Shown: positions 9,772-18,960, numbered from the stretch's first letter. The stretch: DNA of 64,000 nt from Pseudomonas citri (GCF_025336485.1 NZ_JAODAB010000011.1:116810-180809); one strand, 5' to 3'. Numbers and translations: made by a program. Notes: generated by a model not told the origin, from the letters alone.

Positions 9772-10508
9772 ACTTGCAGAACAAACGGGTACTGGTCACC
9801 GCAGCGGGGCAGGGCATCGGCCTGGCCAGTGCCATCGCCTTTGCGCGGGCCGGTGCCGAGGTGTTTGCTAGCGACATCGATATCCACGCGCTGGCGGGCC
9901 TCGAAGGGATCACCGCGCTGACCCTGGACGTCACGTCGCCCCAAGACGTCAGCGCGGCCAGCGAACGGATTGGCGGCCTGGACGTGCTGTTCAACTGCGC
10001 CGGCTACGTGCACAGCGGCACGATCCTGGAATGCGACGAAGCGGCCTGGGCGCGGTCGATGGACCTCAATGTCGCGGCCATGTACCGCATGATCCGCGCG
10101 TTCCTGCCGGGCATGCTGGTCCGTGGCGGCGGTTCGATCATCAACATGGCGTCGGTGGCCTCGAGCATCAAGGGCGTGCCGAACCGTTTCGCCTACGCGA
10201 CCAGCAAGGCTGCGGTGATCGGCCTGACCAAGGCCGTGGCCATCGACTTCGTAGGCCAGGGCATCCGCTGCAATGCCATCTGTCCCGGGACTGTGGATTC
10301 GCCGTCGCTGCGCCAGCGCATCGCCGACCAGGCGGCGCAACAGGGTGTCGATCAAGCGCAGGTCTATCGGCAATTCCTCGAGCGCCAGCCCATGGGCCGT
10401 ATTGGCTGCACCGAAGAGATCGCCCGGTTGGCCGTGTACCTGGGCAGCGATGCGTCGAGCTACACCACCGGTGGCGTGCATGTCATCGATGGCGGGATGA
10501 GTCTCTGA
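9768..10508 (+). CDS. SDR dehydrogenase, 2-keto-3-deoxy sugar-acid dehydrogenase-like
   Basis: A 246-residue classical short-chain dehydrogenase with the cofactor loop TAAGQGIG near residue 11, NCAG, a catalytic serine in INMASVAS and the YATSK catalytic pair. The acidic residue after the second strand (ASDID) indicates NAD preference. Overall it resembles 2-keto-3-deoxy-L-fuconate / L-pentonate 4-dehydrogenases. Paired with the FAH-fold hydrolase immediately downstream, it would make a 2,4-diketo-3-deoxy acid. Start ATG overlaps the MFS stop. The family match is from memory of sequence style, not a search. Confidence 0.85.
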   Translation: MNLQNKRVLVTAAGQGIGLASAIAFARAGAEVFASDIDIHALAGLEGITALTLDVTSPQDVSAASERIGGLDVLFNCAGYVHSGTILECDEAAWARSMDLNVAAMYRMIRAFLPGMLVRGGGSIINMASVASSIKGVPNRFAYATSKAAVIGLTKAVAIDFVGQGIRCNAICPGTVDSPSLRQRIADQAAQQGVDQAQVYRQFLERQPMGRIGCTEEIARLAVYLGSDASSYTTGGVHVIDGGMSL

Positions 10509-10545
10509 CCGTGTTTTTATTCTGAATTCTTTGCAGGAGAACTCC

Positions 10546-11394
10546 ATGAAACTGTTGCGTTATGGCGAGAAAGGCGCGGAGAAACCGGGCCTGTTGGACG
10601 CCGATCAGCGGATCCGCGACCTGTCGGGGCATGTACCGGACATCGCCGGACAGGCCCTGGCTCCGGATAGCCTGGCAGCACTCGCCGCCCTCGACCCGCG
10701 CAGCCTGCCGCTGGTTGCCGGCCAGCCGCGAATCGGTGCCTGTGTCGGCCAGGTCGGCAAATTCATCTGCATCGGCCTGAACTACGCCGACCATGCGGCC
10801 GAGTCGAATATGCCGGTGCCCACGGAGCCGATCATCTTCAACAAATGGACCAGCGCGATCTGTGGGCCGAACGATGACATCCAGATCCCCCGTGGCTCGC
10901 TCAAGACCGACTGGGAAGTCGAACTGGGCGTGATCATCGGCAAGGGCGGGCGCTACATCGATGAAGCGAACGCCATGGAGCACGTTGCCGGCTACTGCGT
11001 GATCAACGATGTGTCCGAGCGCGAGTGGCAACTGGAGCGTGGCGGCAGTTGGGACAAGGGCAAAGGTTTCGACACCTTCGGCCCGCTCGGCCCCTGGCTG
11101 GTGACCCGGGACGAAATTGCCGACCCCCATGCGCTGGACTTGTGGCTGGAAGTCGACGGGCACCGTTACCAGAACGGCAACACCCGGACGCTGATCTTCA
11201 GCGTACCGCAACTGATCGCCTACCTGAGCCGCTGCATGAGCCTGCAACCGGGGGACGTGATTTCCACCGGCACGCCACCTGGGGTTGGCTTGGGCATCAA
11301 GCCCAACCCGGTGTTCCTGCGTCCGGGCCAGACCCTGCGCCTGGGGATCGCGGGGCTGGGCGAGCAGCGTCAGGTGACGGTGCAGGCGGACTGA
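10546..11394 (+). CDS. FAH-family hydrolase, 2,4-diketo-3-deoxy sugar-acid hydrolase-like
   Basis: A 282-residue FAH-family enzyme with a strong RBS (GCAGGAGA) before the ATG. The core shows ICIGLNYADHAAES, the metal-binding E-x-E set in DWEVELGVIIGKGGRYI, and the C-terminal GDVISTGTPPGVGLG. It closely resembles the hydrolases that split 2,4-diketo-3-deoxy-L-fuconate or the pentonate analogue into pyruvate plus lactate or glycolate. Last gene of the MFS-SDR-FAH operon, 37 bp after the SDR. Other acylpyruvases share the fold, so the exact substrate is inferred from context. Confidence 0.87.
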   Translation: MKLLRYGEKGAEKPGLLDADQRIRDLSGHVPDIAGQALAPDSLAALAALDPRSLPLVAGQPRIGACVGQVGKFICIGLNYADHAAESNMPVPTEPIIFNKWTSAICGPNDDIQIPRGSLKTDWEVELGVIIGKGGRYIDEANAMEHVAGYCVINDVSEREWQLERGGSWDKGKGFDTFGPLGPWLVTRDEIADPHALDLWLEVDGHRYQNGNTRTLIFSVPQLIAYLSRCMSLQPGDVISTGTPPGVGLGIKPNPVFLRPGQTLRLGIAGLGEQRQVTVQAD

Positions 11395-11412
11395 CGTTCC
11401 CTCTGCTGTTCT

Positions 11413-11434
11413 CACCGCTGCGCGGGCAGCGGTG
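11413..11434 (+). terminator. hairpin after sugar-acid operon
   Basis: CACCGCTGC and GCAGCGGTG form a 9-bp GC-rich stem with a 4-base loop, 18 bp after the FAH-family stop. Only TTA follows rather than a T-run, so it may be a weak or Rho-assisted terminator. Confidence 0.4.
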
Positions 11435-11624
11435 TTACCCAATCACCAGTCTTGCACCTTTACGCAACGGCCTTGAGCCATTTGGTAGCACATCGGTGCG
11501 GTCAGATTCCCGGTTTTTGCAGGTTCTCACCAACGTCGTGACGCACCCTCCGTTTGCAGATCAACCACTTGCACGTCCCTATGGGGTATTGGCACGCATT
11601 CTGCTTTTTTGAATACATGGATAA

Positions 11625-11634
11625 TTGGATACAA
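11625..11634. promoter_or_regulatory. possible GntR/FCD operator
   Basis: TTGGATACAA has the TTG-N4-CAA dyad seen at many FadR/FCD-type GntR operators and lies 19 bp before the GntR start codon, where it would permit autorepression. A single short palindrome; weak evidence. Confidence 0.3.
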
Positions 11635-11653
11635 AAATTCAAAAGGTGCGACC

Positions 11654-12322
11654 ATGCAATTCGTCCCGACTTTCGCTGAACGTCCACCAATGACGGCCGA
11701 GGAGGAGGCCTACAGCTATTTGCTCGATGCCATCTGTGGTGGTCGGTTGCGCAAGGGTGACCGGCTGATCGCCGAGGACATCGCCAGCGAGATCGGCATG
11801 AGTCGGATGCCGGTGCGCGAGGCTTTTCGCCGCTTGGACGCGCAGGGCCTGGTGACCCTGCGGCCCAATCGCGGTGCCGTTGTCAGTGGCCTGGATGTCG
11901 AGGAGCTGCAGGAAGTCTTCGAAATGCGCAGTGCCCTCGAAGGCCTGGCGATCCGGATTGCGGTGGGGCGCATCAGCGAGCGCCAGTTGGCCGCCCTGGA
12001 GCGTCTGCTCGACGAGATGGACGACTACCGCGAGGAAAGCGCCGAGTGGGTCAGCCGCCATCGTGCCTTTCATGAATACCTGTGCAGCTTGAGCGGGCGT
12101 CCCCGGCTGCTGAAGCAGATCAGCGCCCTCTATTCGCTGGTGGAGGCCCCCATGCGCTTGTGGCTACAGCACGTGGAAAAGCCTTTGAGCGCGCGCCAGG
12201 AACACGAGGTGATCCTCAAGGCGATTCGTGCCGGCGATGCCGATAAGGCCGAGGCTGTGCTGCGCGCTCACATCGAAGGGACGATCCCTGAGTTGATCCA
12301 TTTCCTGCAATCGAAAAAATAA
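11654..12322 (+). CDS. GntR-family regulator (FadR/FCD subfamily)
   Basis: A 222-residue protein starting at ATG 11654 after AAAAGGTG; upstream in-frame starts lack an RBS. The N-terminal winged helix includes IASEIGMSRMPVREAFRRLD, typical of GntR. The C-terminal all-helical FCD domain has VFEMRSALEGLAIRIA and a metal/ligand histidine in SRHRAFHEYL. It precedes the polar amino-acid ABC importer and the gamma-glutamyltransferase-like gene on the same strand, so it is the probable local repressor. The effector is unknown, perhaps the imported compound. Confidence 0.9.
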   Translation: MQFVPTFAERPPMTAEEEAYSYLLDAICGGRLRKGDRLIAEDIASEIGMSRMPVREAFRRLDAQGLVTLRPNRGAVVSGLDVEELQEVFEMRSALEGLAIRIAVGRISERQLAALERLLDEMDDYREESAEWVSRHRAFHEYLCSLSGRPRLLKQISALYSLVEAPMRLWLQHVEKPLSARQEHEVILKAIRAGDADKAEAVLRAHIEGTIPELIHFLQSKK

Positions 12323-12327
12323 CCAGA

Positions 12328-12353
12328 GCGGGCCAGGAGCCCGCCGGTGTTTT
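12328..12353 (+). terminator. hairpin with T-rich tail after GntR gene
   Basis: GCGGGC-CAGGA-GCCCGC followed by CGGTGTTTTG, directly after the GntR stop. It could end the regulator transcript or attenuate transcription into the importer genes. Confidence 0.5.
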
Positions 12354-12398
12354 GACTTTGAGTACTGCCCGTCATCTACTGAACTGGAGTGTCTGGTC

Positions 12399-13205
12399 AT
12401 GCATAAGCCTCGCCTGTTGATTGCCGCCATATCCCTGGGTTTCTGCGCACAGTGGGCGTTCGCTGCGCCCGCTGTCCCGGAGCGCCTGCTCAAGGTCGAT
12501 AAACTGGTCTACTGCTCGGGCATGGACTCACCGCCCCTGGTGTCCTTCGATGACGCGCAGAAGCCCAAGGGCCTGACCATTGACCTGGGCCTGGAAATCG
12601 CCAAGCGCCTGGGGGACAAAAAAGTCGAGTGGCGGGTCGTTCCGTTTTCCGGATTGCTCCCGGCGTTGCTGGCCAAGCAATGCGACATGATCGTCGACCA
12701 GTTGTTTGACAAACCCGAGCGCCGCGAGGTGATCGATATCGTCAATTACATGTATTCCAGCCAGGCGGTGGTGGTGCCCAAGGGCAATCCCAAGGCCATC
12801 AAGACGCTCGCGGACCTCTCGGCGAACAAGGTCGCGGTGCTCAACGGCTCCACCATCAAGACCCTGCTCGATACCGAGAATGAACGTCTGGCCAAGTCCG
12901 GCAAGCCGGCGATGAAACTGGTGGTGTACAACACCGACACCGATGCCTTCCAGGCCCTGCGCATCAAACAGGTCGACGCCTACGGCACCACCGTGGAAAC
13001 CGCCGGGTATTACGCCGCCATGGCCCCCGACTTGTTCGAGGAAGGTGTCCCGGCTTTCAGTCGGATCCTCACCGGCCTGGGCATCCGCAAGGACGATCCG
13101 CAACTGAGCGCTGCGGTGCAGCAGATCGTCAACGACATGCGCAGCGACGGCAGCTACGGCCAGTTGCTCGACAAATGGCATGTCGCCAGCGACACCCTGG
13201 ATTGA
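12399..13205 (+). CDS. polar amino-acid-type ABC transporter substrate-binding protein
   Basis: A 268-residue periplasmic binding protein of the SBP_bac_3 family. A signal peptide ends at about WAFA|AP (residue 23). The mature part begins LDLG-like with ERLLKVDKLVYCSGMDSPPL and FDDAQKPKGLTIDLGLEIAK, the usual N-lobe of this family. First gene of an ABC operon with permease and ATPase immediately downstream. The ligand is not readable from sequence. The cytoplasmic gamma-glutamyltransferase-like enzyme at the end of the cluster suggests a gamma-glutamyl or related amino-acid compound. Confidence 0.9.
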   Translation: MHKPRLLIAAISLGFCAQWAFAAPAVPERLLKVDKLVYCSGMDSPPLVSFDDAQKPKGLTIDLGLEIAKRLGDKKVEWRVVPFSGLLPALLAKQCDMIVDQLFDKPERREVIDIVNYMYSSQAVVVPKGNPKAIKTLADLSANKVAVLNGSTIKTLLDTENERLAKSGKPAMKLVVYNTDTDAFQALRIKQVDAYGTTVETAGYYAAMAPDLFEEGVPAFSRILTGLGIRKDDPQLSAAVQQIVNDMRSDGSYGQLLDKWHVASDTLD

Positions 13206-13217
13206 GGTGAGCCGCTG

Positions 13218-13994
13218 ATGAATTTCAATTGGGATGTGTTCTGGCAGTACCTGTTGCAGCCCAGTGGGGTCTACCTCACCGGGCTCTGGTTGACGTGCCT
13301 GATCAGCGTGCTGGCGATGCTGCTGGGTTGTGCACTGGGGCTGGCCGCCGCACTGTTGCGGCTGTCGAACAACCCGTTGTTGCAATGGCCGGTGCGGTTC
13401 TATGTGTGGCTGATGCGTGGCACGCCGTTGCTGGTGCAGATCGTCTTTCTCTACACCGCGCTGGCGGCGGGCGGGATTTTCCGCTTTGAGGACGTCGAGC
13501 TGTTCGGCCTGGTGATCCCCGGCAATATCCAGGCGGCGATCATCGCCCTGGGCCTCAACGAGGGCGCCTACATGGCCGAGATCATCCGCGCCGGCATCGG
13601 CGCGGTGGACAAGGGCCAGTATGAGGCCGGGCGCTCCCTGGGCATGACCTTCGGCCGGCTGATGCGCCGTATCGTCTTGCCCCAGGCGTTCCGGGTGATC
13701 GTTCCGCCGCTGGGCAACGAGTTCAACGTGATGCTCAAGAACACCACGCTGGTCAGTGTGATCGGCGTGCAGGAGCTGTTGCTCAGCACCCAGATGGTCA
13801 CGTCGGCGACCTTCCGGGTATTCGAGCTGTACCTGGTGGTCGCGATCTATTTCTTGTTGCTGACCACTTTGTGGGGCTTCTTCCAGCGTTGGTTGGAGGC
13901 TCGTTTCGGCCAGTCGGACCGGCCATCTTCGCCGCCGCCGGCGGCCACCCGCATGTTCGGTCGCAGCACCCTGAAATTGCTGAGGGAACGTTAA
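13218..13994 (+). CDS. polar amino-acid-type ABC transporter permease
   Basis: A 258-residue HisM/HisQ-type inner-membrane permease with about five membrane spans. The EAA loop is clear: [20 protein letters not shown] followed by [13 protein letters not shown] near residues 138-170, the contact site for the ATPase. It starts 12 bp after the binding-protein gene and ends 2 bp before the ATPase start. Only one permease gene is present, so the membrane pore is presumably a homodimer. Confidence 0.92.
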   Translation: MNFNWDVFWQYLLQPSGVYLTGLWLTCLISVLAMLLGCALGLAAALLRLSNNPLLQWPVRFYVWLMRGTPLLVQIVFLYTALAAGGIFRFEDVELFGLVIPGNIQAAIIALGLNEGAYMAEIIRAGIGAVDKGQYEAGRSLGMTFGRLMRRIVLPQAFRVIVPPLGNEFNVMLKNTTLVSVIGVQELLLSTQMVTSATFRVFELYLVVAIYFLLLTTLWGFFQRWLEARFGQSDRPSSPPPAATRMFGRSTLKLLRER

Positions 13995-13996
13995 CC

Positions 13997-14776
13997 ATGG
14001 CGCACAAGAGCGAAGAGCTGATCATCGAAGCGCTGGATGTGCACAAGTCCTATGGCGACCTGCACATCCTCAAGGGCATTTCCCTGCAAGTACGTCGTGG
14101 CGAAGTGGTGGTGCTGATCGGCGCCTCCGGTTCCGGCAAGACCACGTTCATCCGTTGCATCAACCTGCTGGAAGACATCCAGGGCGGGCGTATCCGTGTC
14201 AACGGCCGGGCCATGGGTTACCGCGAGCGGGCCGATGGCAGCCTGGTGCGTGACTCGGAGCGCAACATCGCCCGCCAGCGTCGGGACATCGGCATGGTGT
14301 TCCAACGCTTCAACCTGTTCCCCCACATGACGGCCCTGGAGAACATCATCGAGGCGCCTATCCAGGTGCTCGGCATGCCGCGTGCCGCCGCCCTGGACCA
14401 GGCTCGCAGCCTGCTGGAGCGGGTTGGCCTGGCAGACAAGGCCAACCACTACCCGTCGATGCTCTCCGGTGGGCAACAGCAGCGGGTCGCGATTGCCCGT
14501 GCGCTGGCGATGAAACCCCAGGCCATGCTGTTCGACGAGCCCACCAGTGCCCTCGACCCGGAAACCGTCGGCGAGGTGTTGCAGGTCATGAAGGAGTTGG
14601 CCGAGGAGGGGATGACCATGGTCGTGGTGACCCATGAGATGGGCTTTGCCCGCGAAGTGGCGGACCGCGTGGTGGTCCTGGATCAGGGCGAACTCATCGA
14701 GCAAGGGCCGCCGGAGCAGATTTTCTGTCACCCCACTCATCCGCGCACCCGGGCTTTTCTCAGTCGGGTGTTGTGA
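13997..14776 (+). CDS. polar amino-acid-type ABC transporter ATP-binding protein
   Basis: A 259-residue ATPase of the GlnQ/HisP type. Walker A is GASGSGKTT, the Q-loop [13 protein letters not shown], the signature LSGGQQQR, Walker [15 protein letters not shown] and the switch VVTHEMGF. The ATG at 13997 lies just 2 bp after the permease stop; a longer in-frame extension would run back through the permease gene. HisP-like features such as the insertion after the first strand pair ([11 protein letters not shown]) are present. It energises the importer encoded with it. Confidence 0.94.
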   Translation: MAHKSEELIIEALDVHKSYGDLHILKGISLQVRRGEVVVLIGASGSGKTTFIRCINLLEDIQGGRIRVNGRAMGYRERADGSLVRDSERNIARQRRDIGMVFQRFNLFPHMTALENIIEAPIQVLGMPRAAALDQARSLLERVGLADKANHYPSMLSGGQQQRVAIARALAMKPQAMLFDEPTSALDPETVGEVLQVMKELAEEGMTMVVVTHEMGFAREVADRVVVLDQGELIEQGPPEQIFCHPTHPRTRAFLSRVL

Positions 14777-14837
14777 GCGCCAAGGCCGCACATCCTGCGT
14801 CCGGTCAATCCATTCCTGTCTTGAAGAGCTTTTTGCC

Positions 14838-16448
14838 ATGCTGAAGTTTTCTGCTCACGAGTACCCTTACCCGTCGCGACGCCAGAGCGTTTTCGCCCGT
14901 CGCGGCATGGTGGCCGCGTCCCAGCCCTTGGCGGCCCAGGCGAGCATCGAGATCCTGCAAAAGGGCGGCAACGCCATCGATGCCGCCATCGCCACGGCGG
15001 CGGCATTGACGGTGGTGGAGCCCACCGGTTGTGGCATTGGCGGTGATGCTTTCGCCTTGGTCTGGTGCCAGGGGCAGTTGCATGGCCTCAACGGCAATGG
15101 CCACGCGCCGGCGGCGTTGAATATCGAGGCAGTCAAGGCTGCTGGCCATGAGCAGATGCCGCTCTATGGCTGGACGCCGGTGACGGTCCCGGGATGTCCG
15201 TCGGCATGGGCCGAATTGTCGCAACGCTTTGGCAAGCTGCCCTTTGCCCAGTTGCTGCAACCGGCGATCAGCCTGGCGCGGGACGGTTTTGCACTGTCGC
15301 CGGTGGTTGCCCATCAATGGCAAACCGCCCTGAACGAGTTCACGCCCCATCGCGACCCGGTCCTGGAAGCCTGGTTCGAAACCTTCCTCATCGAGGGGCG
15401 CGCGCCACGGGCCGGAGAGATTTTCTGCAACCCGGCCCAGGCCCGCACCCTCGAAGAACTGGCCGCCACCCGATGCGAGAGCCTGTATCGCGGCGCCCTG
15501 GCCGAGCGCCTGGAGGCCCATTCCCGGGCCAGCGGCGGTTACCTGCGGGCCTCCGACCTCAAGGATTATCGTGCCCAATGGGTGGCGCCGATCCACATCA
15601 ATTACCGGGGCATCGACGTCTGGGAAATCCCGCCGAGCGGGCAGGGCCTGGTGGCCTTGATGGCCCTGAAGATCCTGGAGGGTTTCGAATTCGATCACCG
15701 CGACAGCCAGCAGACCTGGCATCGTCAACTGGAGGCTATGAAACTGGCGTACAGCGATGGCCTGCACTACATCACCGATCCGCGGCACATGCGCGTGGCG
15801 GTGGCCGACCTGCTGAGCGACGCCTACAGCGCCCGTCGTCGCGCCGAGATCGGTGAACAGGCCCGGCCGCCCGCGCCAGGCGACCCCCATGCCAGCGGCA
15901 CGGTGTACCTGGCGACCGCCGACGGCGAGGGCAACATGGTCTCGTTCATCCAGAGCAATTACCACGGGTTCGGCTCCGGCGTGGTGCTGCCCGACAGTGG
16001 GATCGCCCTGCAGAATCGGGGGCAGGAATTCAGCCTTGATCCGCGCCACGCCAATTGCCTGGTCCCGGGCAAGAAAACCTTCCATACCATCATTCCGGGC
16101 TTCCTCACCCGCAACGGCGAGGCCCTCGGACCGTTCGGCGTGATGGGCGGCTACATGCAGCCCCAGGGTCATGTGCAGATGGTGATGAACCTGGTGGACT
16201 TCGGCCTGAACCCGCAATCAGCCCTGGATGCTCCACGCTGGCAATGGCTGGGCGACATGAAGGTCGGCATCGAGCACGGGGCTTCAGCCGATTTGGCCAA
16301 CGCCTTGGCGCGGCGCGGTCACCGGGTGCGGATAGCCAGCGACCTGACCGATTACGGGCGCGGCCAGATCATCCTGCGCGATCCACTCAGCGGGGTGCTG
16401 TGTGGCGGTACCGAACCCAGGGCGGACTCCCATATCGCGGTGTGGTAG
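14838..16448 (+). CDS. gamma-glutamyltransferase-family Ntn hydrolase, no signal peptide
   Basis: A 536-residue GGT-family protein. It contains the N-terminal QKGGNAIDAAIATAAALTVV and GGDAFALVW segments, and the predicted autoprocessing/nucleophile threonine is T355 in SGTVYLATADGEGNM. Later come LQNRGQEFSLDPRH and GGYMQPQGHVQ, typical of the YwrD-like branch. Unlike classical Ggt there is no N-terminal signal peptide, so the enzyme should be cytoplasmic. It is the last gene of the GntR-regulated ABC cluster (61 bp after the ATPase), suggesting it cleaves an imported gamma-glutamyl or amide compound. The exact substrate is unknown. Confidence 0.88.
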   Translation: MLKFSAHEYPYPSRRQSVFARRGMVAASQPLAAQASIEILQKGGNAIDAAIATAAALTVVEPTGCGIGGDAFALVWCQGQLHGLNGNGHAPAALNIEAVKAAGHEQMPLYGWTPVTVPGCPSAWAELSQRFGKLPFAQLLQPAISLARDGFALSPVVAHQWQTALNEFTPHRDPVLEAWFETFLIEGRAPRAGEIFCNPAQARTLEELAATRCESLYRGALAERLEAHSRASGGYLRASDLKDYRAQWVAPIHINYRGIDVWEIPPSGQGLVALMALKILEGFEFDHRDSQQTWHRQLEAMKLAYSDGLHYITDPRHMRVAVADLLSDAYSARRRAEIGEQARPPAPGDPHASGTVYLATADGEGNMVSFIQSNYHGFGSGVVLPDSGIALQNRGQEFSLDPRHANCLVPGKKTFHTIIPGFLTRNGEALGPFGVMGGYMQPQGHVQMVMNLVDFGLNPQSALDAPRWQWLGDMKVGIEHGASADLANALARRGHRVRIASDLTDYGRGQIILRDPLSGVLCGGTEPRADSHIAVW

Positions 16449-16455
16449 GCGCGTT

Positions 16456-16483
16456 CGGGCAGGCATCTGCTGGGGCCTGCCCG
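16456..16483 (+). terminator. hairpin after GGT-like gene
   Basis: CGGGCAGGC and GCCTGCCCG make a 9-bp perfect stem, 7 bp after the stop. No T-run follows, so its strength is uncertain. Confidence 0.4.
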
Positions 16484-16565
16484 AGCGACCCGGGAATTTA
16501 ATGAACCCGGTCCATCTCCTCATGTCACTCGTTTGTCAGGAACGACAACATGATGGAGCTGCATT

Positions 16566-18203
16566 ATGCGACCGATGGATCTCACCTGCCTGTCCTTCGC
16601 CGCGCTGCTGTGCGTGGCTTGCTCGAGCCAACCGACCGCGACCTGGAGTTACCAGGATGCCCAAGGTCGCGCCAACCCGGCCCCCGACCAGGTTTACCCG
16701 GAGCTGTTTGAAGCGGTGCAGCGAGGCCAGCTGTTCACCGACCAGAAGCACTTCGTGGATGCGCTGCCCAAGGGTGACCCGGCGAAAATCAACGCCGATT
16801 ACCTGGCCCGTCGCGACAGCGCGGGCTTCGATCTCAAGAAATTCGTGAACGACAATTTCATCAAGTCCGGGCAAGCACAAAGCCCGGCCCCGAAACCCGG
16901 CGCCCCGATCCGCGAGCACATCGACAATCTCTGGCCGGTGCTGAGCCGAACCAACAGTGAGGTGCCGGCCCACAGCAGCCTGTTGCCCTTGCCGCAACCC
17001 TATGTCGTTCCTGGCGGACGCTTTCGCGAGATGTACTACTGGGACTCCTACTTCACCTTGCTTGGCCTTGAACAAAGCGGTGAAACTGCACGGGTTCGCC
17101 AGATGACCGACAATTTCGCCTACATGATCGACACCTACGGTCACATCCCCAACGGTAATCGCAACTACTACCTGAGCCGGTCGCAGCCACCGTTCTTTGC
17201 CCACATGGTGGCGTTGCAGGCGCACATCGAAGGCGTACAGGCCTACGGGCGATACCTGCCGCAAATGCAGAAGGAGTACGCCTATTGGATGGTTGGAGAG
17301 CAGGCACTCAAGGCCGGATCGGCTGCCCGGCATGTCGTCAAGTTGGCCGACGGCAGTGTGCTCAATCGCTATTGGGATGCCAGCGCGTCGCCTCGCCAGG
17401 AGTCCTGGTTGCAGGACGTCAAGACTGCCGAGCAGGCCGTCGACCGGCCTCGGGAAGAGGTTTGGCGAGACCTGCGCGCCGGCGCGGAGAGCGGCTGGGA
17501 CTTCAGCTCGCGTTGGTTGGGCGACGGGAAAAACCTGGCGACCATCCGCACCACCGCCATCGTCCCCGTGGACCTCAACAGCTTGATGTATCACCTGGAG
17601 CGCACCATTGCCAAAGCCTGTGAAACCGTCCAGAACAACGCCTGTACCCAAGCCTACGACCAGCGCGCCGATCGCCGCCGACAGACCATCGAGAAATACC
17701 TGTGGGACGACGAGGGCGGTTACTACGTGGATTACGACTGGCAGTTGAACCGCCAGCGCCCGGAACTCACTGCCGCGACGTTGTTCCCGCTCTACACCGG
17801 CCTGGCTCCCGCCGAGCATGCCCGCCGCACGGCCGATGCGGTGCGCGAAGGCCTGTTGCGTCCAGGCGGTATCGCCACCACCCAGGTGAGCAGCGGCCAG
17901 CAGTGGGACGAGCCCAACGGGTGGGCTCCGCTGCAATGGGTGGCGGTGGAGGGTCTGGACCGCTACCAGCAAACGGCCCTGGCGCAACAGATTGGCAGCC
18001 GTTTCCTGCAACAGGTGCAAAACCTCTACTGCAAGGAAGACAAACTGGTAGAGAAATATGACTTGTCCGGCCAGGGGAACGGCGGCGGCGGTGGTGAATA
18101 TGAATTGCAGGACGGCTTCGGCTGGACCAACGGGGTAACGCTCAGGCTGATGAAACGCTTGGGCACCCTTGCTCCGAAGGCTTGTGCAGAGGGGACGGAA
18201 TAA
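16566..18203 (+). CDS. treA: periplasmic alpha,alpha-trehalase (GH37)
   Basis: A 545-residue trehalase that splits trehalose to two glucoses. Both family signatures are present: PGGRFREMYYWDSYF near residue 148 and QWDEPNGWAP near residue 446. An N-terminal hydrophobic leader ends in LLCVACSSQ, giving either an ordinary signal peptide or a weak lipobox, so the enzyme is exported. A glycine run (GNGGGGGEYE) near the C-terminus matches the substrate-closing loop of GH37. It stands alone between the GGT cluster and the TetR gene. Confidence 0.95.
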   Translation: MRPMDLTCLSFAALLCVACSSQPTATWSYQDAQGRANPAPDQVYPELFEAVQRGQLFTDQKHFVDALPKGDPAKINADYLARRDSAGFDLKKFVNDNFIKSGQAQSPAPKPGAPIREHIDNLWPVLSRTNSEVPAHSSLLPLPQPYVVPGGRFREMYYWDSYFTLLGLEQSGETARVRQMTDNFAYMIDTYGHIPNGNRNYYLSRSQPPFFAHMVALQAHIEGVQAYGRYLPQMQKEYAYWMVGEQALKAGSAARHVVKLADGSVLNRYWDASASPRQESWLQDVKTAEQAVDRPREEVWRDLRAGAESGWDFSSRWLGDGKNLATIRTTAIVPVDLNSLMYHLERTIAKACETVQNNACTQAYDQRADRRRQTIEKYLWDDEGGYYVDYDWQLNRQRPELTAATLFPLYTGLAPAEHARRTADAVREGLLRPGGIATTQVSSGQQWDEPNGWAPLQWVAVEGLDRYQQTALAQQIGSRFLQQVQNLYCKEDKLVEKYDLSGQGNGGGGGEYELQDGFGWTNGVTLRLMKRLGTLAPKACAEGTE

Positions 18204-18222
18204 AGCGCTTGCCGGGTCACGT

Positions 18223-18258
18223 GGCGCCTGCCTGATGGGGGGGAAGAGGGCAGGTGCC
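18223..18258 (+). terminator. hairpin after treA
   Basis: GGCGCCTGCC and GGCAGGTGCC pair with one mismatch around a G-rich loop, 19 bp after the trehalase stop. There is no T-run. Confidence 0.35.
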
Positions 18259-18277
18259 GACGGCATCTCGGTATTTC

Positions 18278-18301
18278 ATGACCAGTTGACGATTTAGTCA
18301 C
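18278..18301. promoter_or_regulatory. 24-bp operator, copy D, upstream of TetR gene
   Basis: ATGAC-N14-GTCAC with an internal TTGAC at 18286-18290. It has the same arm spacing and internal -35-like element as the copies at 19058 and 23844, with one arm mismatch. It lies 38 bp before the TetR start codon, suggesting autoregulation. Confidence 0.55.
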
Positions 18302-18339
18302 AAGTTGTCAAGCGCCTTGGGGATGCGTAAGCTGCTGGC

Positions 18340-18960
18340 ATGAATCAGCCATCCATCTCTTCCCCCAGCGCTCGTGGCCCAGCCGATCACGACATCCGAA
18401 CCCAGATCGTCGCGGCGGCCAACGAACATTTCAGCCAGTACGGTTACGCTAAAACCACCGTTTCCGACCTGGCCAAGGCGATTGGTTTCTCCAAGGCCTA
18501 CATCTACAAGTTCTTCGATTCCAAGCAGGCCATCGGTGAGGCCATCTGCACCAATTGCCTGGGCGAAATGATCGCGGCCGTTGAACAGGCCATCAATGAA
18601 GACGGCCTCTCGCCGACAGAACGCCTGCGACGCTTGATCAGGACGCTTACCACCACAGGCGCGGACCTGTTCTTCAACGAGCGCAAACTCTACGACATCG
18701 CCGCGTTTTCCGCTTCGGAGCGCTGGCCCAGTTCGCAGGGATATGACGCGCGGATCAAAGGCTTCATCGTGCAGATCATCCGGGAAGGGCGCGAACTCGG
18801 AGAGTTCGAACGCAAGACGCCGCTGGATGAAACCGTAGACGCGATCCATTTTGCCCTGCGGCCTTTCGTCAACCCATTGCTGCTGCAATACAATCTCGAC
18901 TACGTCGAAGAAGCACCGACCCTCACGGCCAACCTCATCTTGCGAAGCCTCATGCCATAA
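18340..18960 (+). CDS. TetR-family repressor of the lipid/efflux locus
   Basis: A 206-residue TetR protein. The N-terminal DNA-binding domain has IVAAANEHFSQYGYAKTTVS and the recognition helix region DLAKAIGFSKAYIYKFFDSK. The remainder is the helical ligand-binding domain, with IIREGRELGEFE. It is followed on the same strand by the thioesterase and FadL genes. The same 24-bp palindrome lies before this gene, before the thioesterase gene and twice in the divergent efflux promoter region, so it is the obvious candidate to bind all four. Ligand unknown; neighbours suggest a fatty-acyl or hydrophobic compound. Confidence 0.9.
   Translation: MNQPSISSPSARGPADHDIRTQIVAAANEHFSQYGYAKTTVSDLAKAIGFSKAYIYKFFDSKQAIGEAICTNCLGEMIAAVEQAINEDGLSPTERLRRLIRTLTTTGADLFFNERKLYDIAAFSASERWPSSQGYDARIKGFIVQIIREGRELGEFERKTPLDETVDAIHFALRPFVNPLLLQYNLDYVEEAPTLTANLILRSLMP

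Noticed and set aside
16536..18266. Minus-strand frame of 576 codons across treA
   Set aside because: Shadow of the trehalase gene; no recognisable domain and the opposite strand carries both GH37 signatures.
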